A DNA stretch of 64,000 nt. Source: Skermanella mucosa. Its GTDB lineage: Bacteria; Pseudomonadota; Alphaproteobacteria; Azospirillales; Azospirillaceae. Both the position numbers and the translations under genes were made by a program. The DNA is taken from contig NZ_CP086106.1 of NCBI RefSeq assembly GCF_016765655.2, positions 1,424,501-1,488,500 of the forward strand, written 5' to 3'. Below the pieces are notes generated by a model. It ran no database searches. It was given only the letters and a program-made list of their open reading frames with translations, and was not told the DNA's origin. Positions 44,178 to 53,007 of the stretch are shown in pieces; the stretch's first letter is position 1; the number at the start of each line of letters is the position of its first letter.

Positions 44178-45017
44178 TTACTCGGGCGTCGGATGGCCGA
44201 CCTTTTCGGCGATGGCCTGGACGATGTGGATGTCCTGGTCGTTGTCGAACTTGCGGGCGAATATCTTTCCGCTTTCCATCATCTGGTCGAAATCGCTCCT
44301 GCGCAGCACGGTGGGACGGGAAGAGGCCTGCTCCCACAGCACGAACCTGCCGTTGTCGTTGGACCGCGACGATCGGAAAGGGCTGTCCATGATGACGTTC
44401 TGGAAATAGAACTCATCCGGGAACATCACGCGCCTGCAGCGTCTGCGCCACTTCATCGCGGTCGGACTCGATACGACCCACTCGCTGAAGCTGCGCGAGA
44501 GAATGTGCCATCCAGATCCTTTCCAGTGTATCCTGCGGACAAGAAGATCGGCTCTCGGCAAAGGGATCCGGTGGACTCGATGCCCAAATTCAATGCATTG
44601 GAACCATGTGCGACGACGGATGCTTATGCCGAGGTCCGGCAACGGCATGCATGCTATTCCGCTCGAGCCGCTCAATCCAGTCAGATATTCGACGATGCCT
44701 TCACGGCGGCGGAGTGGGTAATCCTGACCACTTATGTTTAGGAAATATTGCCAGTCCGGCCAAAGTTCGACGGCCTCCTGCAAGCCTTGCAACTGTGATT
44801 CGACGATGCTCCAGCCGCCCCAATAGATCGGAAGCGACCGTTGGAAATGGATATTTGGGCGATTTCCGCAAATCTCAACTATATCGCGAACATAGCTTTC
44901 AGGAGAGTTCCTGTCGATATGAATCATGAAATAATCAAGGTCGTTGTACAGCGCGGCCATCAACCATCGGAACTGATCCTTTTTATGGTACAGGGTAATC
45001 TGGTAAACAACTTTCAT
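44178..45017 (-). CDS. GT14 glycosyltransferase (core-2/I-branching family), second copy
   Basis: 279 residues from ATG 45017 (MKVVYQITLYHKKDQFRWLM), with GGAGTAG upstream; ATG-less extension to 45053 adds 12 residues. Same family marks as its neighbour: YFMIHIDRNSPESY, IYWGGWSIVESQLQGL, YFLNISGQDYPL, KGSGWHILSRSFSEWV, MFPDEFYFQNVIM and GKIFARKFD. Identity to the gene at 43241 looks moderate, so the two are old paralogs likely to have different acceptors. The middle of the gene is less GC-rich than most genes here. The two lie 79 bases apart on one strand. Confidence 0.87.
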   Translation of the reverse strand: MKVVYQITLYHKKDQFRWLMAALYNDLDYFMIHIDRNSPESYVRDIVEICGNRPNIHFQRSLPIYWGGWSIVESQLQGLQEAVELWPDWQYFLNISGQDYPLRRREGIVEYLTGLSGSSGIACMPLPDLGISIRRRTWFQCIEFGHRVHRIPLPRADLLVRRIHWKGSGWHILSRSFSEWVVSSPTAMKWRRRCRRVMFPDEFYFQNVIMDSPFRSSRSNDNGRFVLWEQASSRPTVLRRSDFDQMMESGKIFARKFDNDQDIHIVQAIAEKVGHPTPE

Positions 45018-45619
45018 GCGAGGGGCTACTCCAGCCGGCGGGGCTCCACTCATTGATGCCGCTCGCCAACAGCACCGGTCGTTGGGATTGGTCTCGGTCC
45101 GCGTTTGGTTTGATTATCGTTCAAGCAGAGACCTCAAAGCGCCATGTGACGCATCACCAAAATGTTCGGGGCGCATCCCGGACACGCGACGACTTCCTCG
45201 AACGTTATCGCTCGGCTTTGAGGCAATCAAGTAACGAAGACAGTGGTAAAACATCAGGATGCCGGCCTTTCGAGCATTTCCAGGCAATGTTGCAAGGAAA
45301 GGTGATCGTTCGTCGTGCCTCCTGAGATTAGCCGGGGCGGTTTCCCGAACAGCCTCTCTGATCAATCCCATAATTATATTATGGGGTAGCTGCGTCTCGC
45401 TGAAGTGCTGTAGGTGGATTTGGGAGCGCCGTGGCTTCCCGGAGCAGGCCATTTGAGGAAACAGGAATCCAGGCGGGAAACGACTTTCGGCCGGCACGGC
45501 ACCCCGGACGGCCGAAACGCATTTGCCCGCCGCAGCCGTCCGGCCGCGGCGGGCAAAGCCCGTTCAAGTCAGGTATGGCGGGCGGCGGTTCCCGGGGAAA
45601 CCGCCGCCCCCGGCGCCTG
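45018..45619. other. 602-base intergenic region, no gene seen
   Basis: Between the second GT14 start and the nrdJ stop, both on the minus strand. Holds the nrdJ terminator hairpins at the right end, an AT-rich dyad CCCATAAT-TAT-ATTATGGG at 45367-45385 (possible operator) and presumably the GT14 promoter. Several short frames were checked and none has a ribosome site with plausible codon use. Confidence 0.5.
45522..45609 (-). terminator. tandem hairpins after nrdJ
   Basis: Two perfect stems: 45580-45609 (GGGCGGCGGTT against AACCGCCGCCC, 8-base loop), 10 bases beyond the nrdJ stop, and 45522-45557 (TTTGCCCGCCGC against GCGGCGGGCAAA, 12-base loop). Neither is followed by a clear U-run, but together they form a strong stop or 3' barrier. 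Confidence 0.7.
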
Positions 45620-48600
45620 TCAGGAGCAGCCGGTCGTGGACCCGCAGGTGTCGCACTTCATGCAGGTGCCGTTGCGAACCAGGGTCATGTTCCCGCACTC
45701 GCCACAGGGATCGCCCTCATAACCCTTGGCGCGGGCCTCGCGGATCCGCTCCATCCGCTGGTCGGCCGCCGGCGCCGTCGCGACCGCCACGGCGACGGCC
45801 GGCTGGGACTGTTCGGGGGACAGCGCGCGGGCCGTCGCCTCGTTGCCCAGCGTGGCGCCGCCGGCCAGAGCGGTCGCCTGGCTGCCCGTCGCCATCGCCA
45901 TGGCAGCGACCCCGCGGGTTGACTGGCCGCCCGGCAGGACGCGCAGGTTGGACCGGACATAGCCCTTGCTGGCGACCTTCTGCACGGCGTCGAGCGTGTC
46001 CTTGGTGAAACGCTCCGCCGCCGGGGGCAGGTTGCCTTCGCCGTCGCCGGTGCCGAGGCTGTCCGGGAACAGGTCGTCCGGGGTGGCGTGGGACAGGTCG
46101 GTGCGCTGCAGGTAGCTGATCGCCAGCTCGCGGAAGATGTAGTCGATCACCGAGGTCGCCATCTTGATCGCGTCGTTGCCCTGGACCGGACCCGACGGCT
46201 CGAAACGGACGAAGGTGAAGGCTTCCACGAATTCCTCCAGCGGCACGCCGTACTGCAGGCCGATCGAGATCGCGATGGCGAAGTTGTTCATCAGCGACCG
46301 GAAGGCGGCGCCTTCCTTGTGCATGTCGATGAAGATCTCGCCCAGCCGGCCGTCCTCGTACTCGCCGGTGCGCAGATAGACCTTGTGGCCGCCGACCACC
46401 GCCTTCTGAGTGTAGCCCTTGCGCCGGTGGGGAAGCTTCTCCCGGTCGGCGCGCTCGCGCATGCGCTCGACCACCTTCTCGACGATCCGCTCCGCGACCA
46501 TCGGCGCCCGCTCGGCCGGCGGGGCGTCGATGATGGCCTGGACGGTATCCTCTTCCTCCGACTCGTCCTCGCCTTCCAGGATGCTGCTGGACAGAGGCTG
46601 GCTGAGCTTGGAGCCGTCGCGGTACAGCGCGTTGGCCTTGGTGCCCAGGCGCCAGGACAGCATGTAGGCGTCCTTGCACTGCTCGACCGTGGCCGAGTTC
46701 GGCATGTTGATGGTCTTGGAGATGGCGCCCGAGATGAAGGGCTGGGCCGCCGCCATCATGCGGATGTGGCTCTCGGTCGAGAGATACCGCTTGCCGATCC
46801 GGCCGCAGGGGTTGGCGCAGTCGAACACCGACAGGTGCTCCTCGCGGAGGTGCGGGGCGCCCTCCAGCGTCATGGCGCCGCAGCAGTAGGTGTTCGCCGC
46901 GTCGATCTCGGCCCGCGAGAAGCCCAGGTGGGCCAGCATGTCGAAGCCGAAGTCGTCCAGCGCGGCGGCCGGGATGCCCAGCACCTCGGTGCAGAACTCG
47001 GCGCCCAGCGACCACTTGTTGAAGGCGAACTTGATATCGAAGGCGTTGCCGAGGCCCTGCTCCAGCGCCTTCAGCGTCTCGTCGGTGAAGCCCTTGGCCT
47101 TCAGTGCGGCGTGGTTGACGCCGGGCGCGGTCTTGAGCGTGCCGTGGCCGACGGCGTACCGCTCGATCGATTCGATCTGCCCGGGCGTGTAGCCCAGCTT
47201 GCGCAGCGCCTCGGGCACCACCCGGTTGATGATCTTGAAGTAGCCGCCGCCGGCCAGCTTCTTGAACTTCACCAGGGCGAAGTCCGGCTCGATGCCGGTG
47301 GTGTCGCAGTCCATCACCAGGCCGATGGTGCCCGTGGGGGCGATCACCGTGGCCTGGGCGTTGCGGAAGCCGTACAGCTCGCCCAGCTCCAGCGCATTGT
47401 CCCAGGCGCGCCGGGCCGCCGCGACCAGGTCCCGGTTCGGGCACTCGCCCTCCCGGATCGCGACCGGCAGGACCGACAGGCCCTCGTACTCCGGGCCGTT
47501 GCCGGACGCGTCGCCATAGGCGGCGCGGCGGTGGTTGCGGATCACCCGCAGCATGTGGTCGCGGTTGATCTCGTAGCCGGGGAAGGTGCCCAGCTCCTGC
47601 GCCATCTCGGCCGAGGTCGCGTAGGACACGCCGGTCATGACGGCGGTGATGGCGCCGCACAGCGCGCGGCCCTCGTCGCTGTCATAGGAGATGCCGGCCG
47701 CCATCAGCAGGCCGCCCAGGTTGGCGTAGCCGAGGCCCAGCGTGCGGAACTCGTAGCTGAGCTGGGCGATCTCCTTGGACGGGAACTGGGCCATCAGCAC
47801 GGAGATTTCCAGCACGACGGTCCACAGCCGGCAGGCATGCTCGAACGACTCGATGTCGAACTCGCCGTCGGCGCTGCGGAAGGTCATGAGGTTCAGCGAC
47901 GCCAGATTGCACGCCGTATCGTCCAGGAACATGTATTCCGAGCACGGGTTCGACGCGTTGATGCGGCCGGACGCCGGGCAGGTGTGCCACTCGTTGATGG
48001 TGGTGTCGAACTGGACTCCCGGATCGGCGCAGGCCCAGGCCGCTTCGCCGATCTTCTCCCACAGGTCGCGGGCCTTGAGGGTCTTGGCGACCTTGCCGTC
48101 GGTGCGGCGGATCAGCTGCCAGTCGGCATCGTCCAGCACGGCCTCGATGAAGTCGTTGGAGATCCGGACCGAATTGTTGGAGTTCTGGCCCGAGACGGTC
48201 AGGTAGGCTTCCGAATCCCAGTCGGTGTCGTAGGTCTTGAACTGGATCGAGGTGTAGCCCTGGCCGGCGAACTGGATCACGCGCTGGACGTAGTTCTCCG
48301 GGATCATCGCCTTGCGGGCGGCGACGACGGCCTTCTTCAGCGCCTTGTTCTCCTTGGGGTCCAGGCGCTTCGGGTCGGTCGGGGAGAATCCCTCGGTGGC
48401 GGCGGCCATGACCGCGTTCATGTGCTTGGAGGCGAGCTTGGAGCCGGCGACCAGCGCCGCGACCTTCTGCTCCTCGGTGACCTTCCAGTCGATGTAGGCC
48501 TCGATGTCCGGGTGGTCGAGGTCGACCGTGACCATCTTGGCGGCGCGCCGGGTGGTGCCGCCGGACTTGATGGCGCCCGCGGCGCGATCGCCGATCTTCA

Positions 48601-49372
48601 GGAAGCTCATCAGGCCGGAGGACCGGCCGCCGCCCGACAGCTTCTCGCCGTCGCCGCGGACCTTGGAGAAGTTGGAGCCGGTGCCGGAGCCGTACTTGAA
48701 CAGGCGCGCCTCGCGCACCCACAGGTCCATGATGCCGCCGTCGCCGACCAGGTCGTCGCGGACGCCCTGGATGAAGCAGGCGTGCGGCTGCGGGTGCTCG
48801 TAGGCCGACTCGGACGCGGTCAGCTCGCCGGTGCGGAAATCGACGTAGTAGTGGCCCTGGGCGGGGCCGTCGATGCCGTAGGCCCAGTGCAGGCCGGTGT
48901 TGAACCATTGCGGGCTGTTGGGCGCCGCCATCTGGCGGCACAGCATGTAGCGCATCTCGTCGAAGAAGGCGCGCGCGTCCGACTCGGCGTCGAAATAGCC
49001 GCCCTGCCAGCCCCAGTAGGTCCAGGTGCCGGCCAGCCGGTCGAACACCTGCCGGGCCGAGGTCTCGCCGACCAGCCGGTTCTCCTTGGAGACCCGCTTC
49101 AGCGCCTCCTCGTCGGCGACCTTGCGCCACAGCCAGCTGGGGACCGTGTTCTCCTCGACCGCCTTCAGGGCCGCGGGGATGCCGGCTTTGCGGAAATACT
49201 TCTGCGCAAGGATGTCGCAGGCGACCTGGCTCCAGTCGGCCGGGACGTCGATGTCGGCGAGCTGGAACACGACCGAGCCATCGGGATTGCGGATCTCGCT
49301 GGTGGTACGGCGGAACTCGATTCCGTCGTAGGCGTCCTTTCCTTCGGTCGTGAAACGTCGCTCAATCCGCAT
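45620..49372 (-). CDS. nrdJ: adenosylcobalamin-dependent class II ribonucleotide reductase
   Basis: 1250 residues from ATG 49372 ([17 protein letters not shown]) with AGGGGA 8 bases upstream; longer frames are unlikely sequence. Reduces ribonucleotides to deoxyribonucleotides using a B12 radical, independent of oxygen. The barrel domain shows [85 protein letters not shown]. The extreme C-terminus is a zinc ribbon with [18 protein letters not shown] and a final CGSTTGCS redox segment. Length and order fit the long alphaproteobacterial NrdJ. Divergent from the NDUFA12 gene. Confidence 0.97.
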   Translation of the reverse strand: MRIERRFTTEGKDAYDGIEFRRTTSEIRNPDGSVVFQLADIDVPADWSQVACDILAQKYFRKAGIPAALKAVEENTVPSWLWRKVADEEALKRVSKENRLVGETSARQVFDRLAGTWTYWGWQGGYFDAESDARAFFDEMRYMLCRQMAAPNSPQWFNTGLHWAYGIDGPAQGHYYVDFRTGELTASESAYEHPQPHACFIQGVRDDLVGDGGIMDLWVREARLFKYGSGTGSNFSKVRGDGEKLSGGGRSSGLMSFLKIGDRAAGAIKSGGTTRRAAKMVTVDLDHPDIEAYIDWKVTEEQKVAALVAGSKLASKHMNAVMAAATEGFSPTDPKRLDPKENKALKKAVVAARKAMIPENYVQRVIQFAGQGYTSIQFKTYDTDWDSEAYLTVSGQNSNNSVRISNDFIEAVLDDADWQLIRRTDGKVAKTLKARDLWEKIGEAAWACADPGVQFDTTINEWHTCPASGRINASNPCSEYMFLDDTACNLASLNLMTFRSADGEFDIESFEHACRLWTVVLEISVLMAQFPSKEIAQLSYEFRTLGLGYANLGGLLMAAGISYDSDEGRALCGAITAVMTGVSYATSAEMAQELGTFPGYEINRDHMLRVIRNHRRAAYGDASGNGPEYEGLSVLPVAIREGECPNRDLVAAARRAWDNALELGELYGFRNAQATVIAPTGTIGLVMDCDTTGIEPDFALVKFKKLAGGGYFKIINRVVPEALRKLGYTPGQIESIERYAVGHGTLKTAPGVNHAALKAKGFTDETLKALEQGLGNAFDIKFAFNKWSLGAEFCTEVLGIPAAALDDFGFDMLAHLGFSRAEIDAANTYCCGAMTLEGAPHLREEHLSVFDCANPCGRIGKRYLSTESHIRMMAAAQPFISGAISKTINMPNSATVEQCKDAYMLSWRLGTKANALYRDGSKLSQPLSSSILEGEDESEEEDTVQAIIDAPPAERAPMVAERIVEKVVERMRERADREKLPHRRKGYTQKAVVGGHKVYLRTGEYEDGRLGEIFIDMHKEGAAFRSLMNNFAIAISIGLQYGVPLEEFVEAFTFVRFEPSGPVQGNDAIKMATSVIDYIFRELAISYLQRTDLSHATPDDLFPDSLGTGDGEGNLPPAAERFTKDTLDAVQKVASKGYVRSNLRVLPGGQSTRGVAAMAMATGSQATALAGGATLGNEATARALSPEQSQPAVAVAVATAPAADQRMERIREARAKGYEGDPCGECGNMTLVRNGTCMKCDTCGSTTGCS

Positions 49373-49823
49373 CTCAGTGGTCCCCTGGCTCTGGCGGGCG
49401 CCGTCTCTGGCCGGCGCCGGCTGAAAATTCCTGCTGCCCCGTGGCACCGCGGCCTCCGCCCGTCCGGGCCGGCCACGATATCCTGTGCTTGGAGTGGGAG
49501 TGTGCCACAAGTTCTGGTGCAGGCAACCACATTTTGACGTCGATGTTCCCTCACCCACAAAATGTCGTGGGTGGCTGTGGTCGGAGCGACACGGTGTCTC
49601 AGGGGGAGGGGGCTCGGGATGGAAGACCGTAGCCTCGGCCGGCGCCCGCGTAAAGCCGTTGACAGGGGTGCGCCGATTCAGCCGTCAGGCCCCACCGGAG
49701 TCGCGGGCCGGCGAATATCGGGCTCCCCCTCTTGCGTCCGGCTGGACGCGGGCAAGCCCAAGTGCCATATTCCGCGGCGACGAAAAGAGCGGAACGCGGG
49801 TTCGAACCCGTCAGCGAGCGGCC
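49373..49823. promoter_or_regulatory. nrdJ/NDUFA12 divergent control region with dyad repeats
   Basis: 451 bases without a gene. A dyad at 49553-49572, ACCCACAAAATGTCGTGGGT, has 6-bp matching outer arms, and a second, weaker CCACAAGTTCTGGTGC lies at 49505-49520. The ACA..TGT layout recalls NrdR boxes of ribonucleotide reductase promoters, but the spacing (50 bases) is not the usual ~31, so the assignment is tentative. No cobalamin riboswitch fold was recognised. Confidence 0.35.
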
Positions 49824-50210
49824 ATGAAAGAACGCATATCCTTCAATACGTTTCTGTCCAACCTGCAGATCCGCCTGTTCACGTGGCGCCGCGGCGAGCT
49901 GGTCGGAACGGACCAGTTCGGCAACGTGTACTACCGCGAAAAGAAAGCCAAGGGCCGGCGGGAGCGCCGCTGGGTCCTCTACAACGGCGAGCCCGAAGCG
50001 ACCAAGGTTCCGCCGGAATGGCACGGCTGGCTGCACTTCACGGTCAATGAGCCGTTGAAGGAGAACAGCGCGTTCCACAAGCCCTGGCAGAAGCCCCACG
50101 TGCCCAACGCCACCGGCAGCCTCGGCGCCTACCGGCCGCCGGGCCACACGCTGGAGGGCGGCCAGCGGGAGCGCGCCACCGGCGACTATGAACCGTGGAC
50201 GCCGGGCTGA
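49824..50210 (+). CDS. NDUFA12-type accessory subunit of NADH:ubiquinone oxidoreductase
   Basis: 128 residues. Family marks: RLFTWRRGELVGTDQFGNVY, YREKKAKGRRERRWVLYNGE, ATKVPPEWHGWLHFTVNEPL and a proline-rich end. Homologous to the 17.2-kDa mitochondrial complex I subunit, kept in alphaproteobacteria and encoded apart from the nuo operon. It stabilises the peripheral arm at the inner membrane. First gene of a rightward group with mlaD, a methyltransferase and a DUF2155 protein, a neighbourhood known from other alphaproteobacteria. Confidence 0.95.
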   Translation: MKERISFNTFLSNLQIRLFTWRRGELVGTDQFGNVYYREKKAKGRRERRWVLYNGEPEATKVPPEWHGWLHFTVNEPLKENSAFHKPWQKPHVPNATGSLGAYRPPGHTLEGGQRERATGDYEPWTPG

Positions 50211-50302
50211 CCGCCCGGCATACTCCCCGGTCGCCCGCGCGGCCGTTCGCCCGATCCCTGGACGCGCCGGTCGCCGCGGGCCCATCCACCGAGGAATCAT
50301 GA

Positions 50303-50830
50303 ATGCGCAGGAATACCATTGAAACCGTGCTCGGCGGTGTCGTCATCGCCGTGGCGGGTTTCTTTTTGGTCTTTGCCTATACCAGCGCCGACCTGAGGCG
50401 GGTCGAGGGCTACGAGGTCTCGGCCAACTTCTCCAGCGTCGGCGGCCTGCAGAGCGGCAGCGACGTCCGCATCAGCGGCGTCAAGGTCGGCACCGTGACC
50501 AGCCAGAGCCTCGATCCGGCCACATATCTGGCCGTCGTCCGAATGACCATCGATCCCAGCATCAAGCTGCCCAAGGACACGGTCGCGCTGATCGCCAGCG
50601 AGAGCCTGCTGGGCGGCAAGTACATGGCGCTGGAGCCGGGCGGCGACCCGGACCTCATCCAGCCCGGCGGCCGGATCGACTTCACCCAGTCCACCCCCGG
50701 CCTGGAACAGCTGCTGGGCCAGGTCATCTTCAGCATGCAAAGCGGCGGACAGCAGGGACAGGCTCAGGGACAGGGCGCCGAGACCCCGCCGGCGCCCCCC
50801 GCGGCGGGCGGCGGCCTGCTGGGCAACTGA
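50303..50830 (+). CDS. mlaD: MlaD-type lipid transport protein (MCE domain)
   Basis: 175 residues. An N-terminal inner-membrane anchor (VLGGVVIAVAGFFLVFAYT, about 9-28) and a single MCE domain (YEVSANFSSVGGLQSGSDVR, VTSQSLDPATYLAVVRMTI, LIASESLLGGKYMALEPGG), then a Q/G/P-rich tail. MlaD forms a hexamer with the MlaFEB ABC complex and moves phospholipids between inner and outer membrane. Here it stands without mlaE, mlaF or mlaB, which must lie elsewhere. GAGGA lies 8 bases before the ATG. Confidence 0.92.
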   Translation: MRRNTIETVLGGVVIAVAGFFLVFAYTSADLRRVEGYEVSANFSSVGGLQSGSDVRISGVKVGTVTSQSLDPATYLAVVRMTIDPSIKLPKDTVALIASESLLGGKYMALEPGGDPDLIQPGGRIDFTQSTPGLEQLLGQVIFSMQSGGQQGQAQGQGAETPPAPPAAGGGLLGN

Positions 50831-50871
50831 CCGCGGGTTCGGACCATGGGGTGAACGGGGAGCTTCGGGCG

Positions 50872-51642
50872 ATGATCGACCGGACCGGACCTTCGCAGCG
50901 CTGGGATGCCTGCGGCTATGCGGAGAACGCCCGGTTCGTCGCGGATCTCGGCCTGCCGGTCGTCGACCTGCTGGCCCCCCGGCCGGGCGAGCGGATCCTC
51001 GACCTGGGCTGCGGCGACGGTGCGCTGACGGAGAAGCTCGCGGCCGCCGGTTGCCGGGTGGTCGGCGTGGATGCCAGCCCCGAGCTGACCGTGGCGGCGC
51101 GGGCGCGCGGGATCGAGGTCCATCTGATGGACGGACATGCGCTGGCCGTGGGCGGCGGGTTCGATGCCGTCTTCTCCAACGCGGCGCTGCACTGGATGCT
51201 GCGGCCGGACGACGTGATCGCCGGGGTGTGGAACGCGCTGAGACCCGGCGGCCGGTTCGTCGGCGAGTTCGGCGGCGCCGGCAACGTCGCGCGGATCGTC
51301 GATGCGCTGGAGGCGGCGCTGGACCGGCGCGGCATCGACGGCAAGGCCGCAAATCCCTGGTTCTTCCCGACGCCGGCGGATTATGCCGCCAGGCTGGCGG
51401 CGGCAGGATTCCAGGTACGCTCTTGCGAGCTGATCGAGCGGCCGACGCCCTTGCCGACCGGGATGGCCGGCTGGCTCGCGACCTTCGCCGGCAGCTTCCT
51501 CGCCGCCGTGCCGGAGGGGGAGCGGAGCGCCGTCCTGAACGAGGTGATGGCGGCGATCGCCCCGCACCTGTTGAAATCCGACGGCACCTGGTACGCCGAC
51601 TATGTCCGCCTGCGGTTCGCCGCCGACAGGCCGGGCGACTGA
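50872..51642 (+). CDS. class I SAM-dependent methyltransferase
   Basis: 256 residues from ATG 50872, with GGGGAG 9 bases upstream; a GTG at 50851 would add seven. Motif I ILDLGCGDGALTEKLAAAGC, acidic VVGVDASPELT, FDAVFSNAALHWML and LRPGGRFVGEFGG place it with trans-aconitate/BioC-like small-molecule methylases. The C-terminal part, FFPTPADYAARLAAAGF and LLKSDGTWYADYVRLRF, is typical of that group. Substrate unknown. It is tucked between mlaD and the DUF2155 gene and likely shares their transcript. Confidence 0.9.
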   Translation: MIDRTGPSQRWDACGYAENARFVADLGLPVVDLLAPRPGERILDLGCGDGALTEKLAAAGCRVVGVDASPELTVAARARGIEVHLMDGHALAVGGGFDAVFSNAALHWMLRPDDVIAGVWNALRPGGRFVGEFGGAGNVARIVDALEAALDRRGIDGKAANPWFFPTPADYAARLAAAGFQVRSCELIERPTPLPTGMAGWLATFAGSFLAAVPEGERSAVLNEVMAAIAPHLLKSDGTWYADYVRLRFAADRPGD

Positions 51643-51672
51643 CGGCGGATGGCCCAGCGAACGAGAGAGTTG

Positions 51673-52080
51673 ATGGACAGACGGAACATCGCGGCCGGCA
51701 TCGCCGGCACTGCCTTCGCGGTCCTGGCCTTCGCAGCCCTGGCGGTGCCCGCCTCGGCGCAGACCGGCGCGTCGGAAGGGATGGAGAGCATGCCCCATGC
51801 CGTGCTCCAGGGGCTGGACAAGGTGACCGCCCGAGTCGTGACGATCGAGGTGCCGGTCGGCCAGCCGGTCGAGTTCGGCTCCCTGCGCATCACCGCGCAG
51901 ACCTGCCGCAAGGCGTCGCCGGTCGAGCCGCCGGAATCGGCGGCGTTCCTGGAGATCCTGGAGGAACGGCCGGACGAGGCGACCGAGGCGCTGTTCAGCG
52001 GCTGGATGTTCGCCTCCAGCCCCGCGCTCTCCGCGCTGGAGCACCCGGTCTACGATATCTGGGTGATCGACTGCAAATAG
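51673..52080 (+). CDS. DUF2155 periplasmic protein
   Basis: 135 residues from ATG 51673 ([20 protein letters not shown]) with GAGAGAG upstream; ATG 51649 is possible. Signal peptide to about residue 31 ([10 protein letters not shown]). The mature part carries the family marks [40 protein letters not shown] and [15 protein letters not shown], with paired cysteines likely to form a disulfide. DUF2155 proteins lie beside NDUFA12 and aat in many alphaproteobacteria, but the function is not established. Its 3' end overlaps the convergent aat gene by 31 bases. Confidence 0.92.
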   Translation: MDRRNIAAGIAGTAFAVLAFAALAVPASAQTGASEGMESMPHAVLQGLDKVTARVVTIEVPVGQPVEFGSLRITAQTCRKASPVEPPESAAFLEILEERPDEATEALFSGWMFASSPALSALEHPVYDIWVIDCK

Positions 52081-52700
52081 GCGTCGATCACCTCCTGCTC
52101 GGTCCCGGCGGTGAAGTCGGGCGTGACCTGGAGCGCGCGGGCGAGCTGCGCCCGATAGCTTGACCGGGGGATCTCCACCGTGCCGAACTGGCTGAGGTGC
52201 TCGGTCACGAACTGGGTGTCCAGCAGGGTGAAGCCGTTGCGGCGCAGGCGTGCGACCAGATGGACCAGCGCCACCTTGCTGGCGTCGGTCTCCCGGCTGA
52301 ACATGCTTTCCCCGAAGAAGGCGCCGCCCAGCGCCACGCCGTAGAGCCCGCCCACGAGCTGGCCGTCGCGCCACGACTCGACGGAGTGGGCGAAGCCCAG
52401 GTCGAACAGGACCGAATAGAGCCGGATGATCTCGCCGTTGATCCAGGTCTTCGGCCGGTCCCGGGTCGCTTCGGCGCAGCCCTGGATGACGCCGTGGAAA
52501 TCGCTGTCGACGCGGACCTCGAAACGCCCGCTCCGGACGGTCCGGCGCAGGCGGCGCGGGACATGCATGTCGTCGAGCGGCAGGATGCCGCGCTGTTCGG
52601 GGTCAAACCAGTAGAGTTCGTCGGATTCCGCACTCTCCGCCATGGGGAAAATCCCGGCGGCATAGGCTCGCAGCAGAAGCTGTGCCGTCAAACCAGTCAT
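52050..52700 (-). CDS. aat: leucyl/phenylalanyl-tRNA-protein transferase
   Basis: 216 residues from ATG 52700 ([20 protein letters not shown]); longer frames are spurious. GNAT-fold enzyme that adds Leu or Phe to N-terminal Arg/Lys of proteins, marking them for ClpAP in the N-degron pathway. Motifs: [80 protein letters not shown] and [15 protein letters not shown]. Length is normal for the alphaproteobacterial form. Minus strand, converging on the DUF2155 gene with 31 bases of overlap. Confidence 0.95.
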   Translation of the reverse strand: MTGLTAQLLLRAYAAGIFPMAESAESDELYWFDPEQRGILPLDDMHVPRRLRRTVRSGRFEVRVDSDFHGVIQGCAEATRDRPKTWINGEIIRLYSVLFDLGFAHSVESWRDGQLVGGLYGVALGGAFFGESMFSRETDASKVALVHLVARLRRNGFTLLDTQFVTEHLSQFGTVEIPRSSYRAQLARALQVTPDFTAGTEQEVIDAYLQSITQIS

Positions 52701-53007
52701 TATGATGTCGTCGTCTCCCGCTCCGGGCCGAACTCGCCGGGATACTATATAGGTCGCCGCCGGGATTGGGGAGAGCTCTACCGGACCCCCATGGAGGACC
52801 CGCTTGGGAGGGTGCCGCAGGCCCATGGCGGGGTCCGGCAGTATAGGGCGCGACAAATCGGCCATCGAAGAATTGGAAAGGATTTGTTTAGGAAAGGGGT
52901 CCATGAGTCTGCATGTAATAGATGAATAATCATCTTGCCTATGGATGTCGAAAACTGTATGTAAGAAGACAGTTTTATGACATTCCTGTTTCTGGATCGT
53001 GAATACC

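Noticed and set aside
49373-49400. AGCCAGGGGACC just before nrdJ, resembling part of a cobalamin-riboswitch B12 box
   Set aside because: The rest of the box differs, no riboswitch-like fold was seen upstream, and the segment doubles as the ribosome site. A covariance-model search would settle it.
46088-49537. 1149-residue open frame on the plus strand opposite nrdJ, and many similar long frames elsewhere
   Set aside because: They mirror real genes with strong GC3 bias, have arginine- or histidine-rich low-complexity sequence and no domain.
49797-49810. CGGGTTCGAACCCG, identical to a tRNA T-arm, next to the NDUFA12 start
   Set aside because: No acceptor, D or anticodon arms could be folded on either strand, so it is not a tRNA; a tRNA fragment from an old integration is possible but unsupported.
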